64,000 nt of DNA from Lumbricus rubellus (taxonomy: Eukaryota > Annelida > Clitellata > Crassiclitellata > Lumbricidae): the NCBI GenBank assembly GCA_945859605.1, contig OX243820.1, forward strand, positions 32,182,880-32,246,879. The letters are read 5' to 3'. The notes under the pieces were generated by a model. That model searched no databases, was not told where the DNA came from, and worked only from the letters and a program-made list of their open reading frames with translations. Below are positions 63,311-64,000 of the stretch, in pieces. The stretch's first letter is position 1. Each line of letters opens with the position of its first letter. Both the position numbers and the translations under genes were made by a program.

Positions 63311-64000
63311 TCTGTATATAATATGTGAAAGTGCAAATGCATTGTTTCGGCTGTTGTATAGACAGTGTGAAAAAGATATTTAAAGGTATTTGTAAATATT
63401 TTATTCTTAACTTGAAGTTTTTAAAATCTTTATTCCATAAATGTAACTTTTAGAATTGCATTCTTGCGAAGCATAGGCTAATTAGCAAGCAAAACTGGCA
63501 TTCAGTGGTTTATTAGTAAATGTGTGCTTCATTCTTAATGACCTTGCTGCAACAGAAAATAAATAATGGCTTCATTTAATGAAGAAAACTTCTGCGCTTC
63601 TGTAACACGGCGGAAGACAGAAATCCGGTTAATTAGGAAACCAGAATAAAACCGTCCAATTAACGTATTGCCTGCAGGAGACTACACACTAAAGACTATT
63701 TTTCTATCATCTCAAGGTTTGGACGAAGACTGTGTAAGAGAGCTTATACATGTAACGCTGAATTTAAAATTAAGCAAAAATTCCCACAACAGTTCAGTCT
63801 AATAAGGCGTCAAAGCATAGGCTTTACTGGACAATAATATAAGCTGATAAAGAAAACTGAGTCCTGAGTCATAGAAAAATTGGAAAGCATTTGTGGAAAG
63901 TGCATCTTCTTTTTGGATGTTGCCGATAAGCAAACTGAGCACGTTCTTAAAACTGATGAGACCAAGAGATTTTTGGCAGATCAGCAAGAATCACGAAAGA

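Overview
The window is nuclear DNA of a bilaterian invertebrate. Its genes are split by introns with GT/AG junctions, it is AT-rich and loaded with microsatellites, and it carries tRNA-derived SINEs, non-LTR retrotransposon tails, mariner-like elements and a full LTR retrotransposon. The innexin with its INCWC and YYQWV motifs suggests a protostome, probably spiralian. The LTR element has the integrase-before-reverse-transcriptase order of the Gmr1 group, which was first described in deuterostomes, so placement stays open.

Four host genes can be supported. (1) On the plus strand, three exons (6716-6810, 9933-10128, 15959-16320) join in phase into the C-terminal two thirds of an RGK (Rad/Gem/Rem)-like small GTPase; the P-loop exon was not found. 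(2) On the minus strand, eight exons between 36639 and about 22042 join in phase into an apparently complete BAR-domain protein of the CIBAR/FAM92 family (basal body and cilium). Its introns are swollen by transposons, and one holds the whole 6.6 kb LTR element in antisense. (3) On the plus strand, three exons (37940-37995, 38881-39053, 40340-40430) encode a divergent Atg8/LC3-like autophagy modifier; its first exon was not identified. It is divergent from the CIBAR gene. (4) On the minus strand, 58822-60060 is a complete, single-exon, GC-rich innexin.

Layout: 1-6.2 kb, repeats and two decayed mariner-like elements; 6.2-16.3 kb, RGK exons with simple repeats beside their splice junctions; 16.4-22 kb, mariner remnant, tandem repeats, a 2 kb terminal-inverted-repeat element and two LINE fragments; 22-36.7 kb, CIBAR gene with the Gmr1-like element (24336-30976), a piggyBac-like element (33138-34122) and a mariner-like MITE (34486-35097); 37.4-42.5 kb, Atg8-like gene with an intronic minisatellite; 42.5-58 kb, gene-poor DNA with SINEs, microsatellites and MITEs; 58.8-60.1 kb, innexin; 60.1-64 kb, repeats in the innexin 5' flank and otherwise non-coding DNA.

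The most unusual object is the Gmr1-like retrotransposon. Its 1113 bp LTRs appear identical, it has a 5 bp target duplication (ATTTG) and a long open gag-protease-integrase frame, but its reverse transcriptase and RNase H are almost wholly missing. It looks like a recently moved, non-autonomous element that kept its own Gag and integrase.
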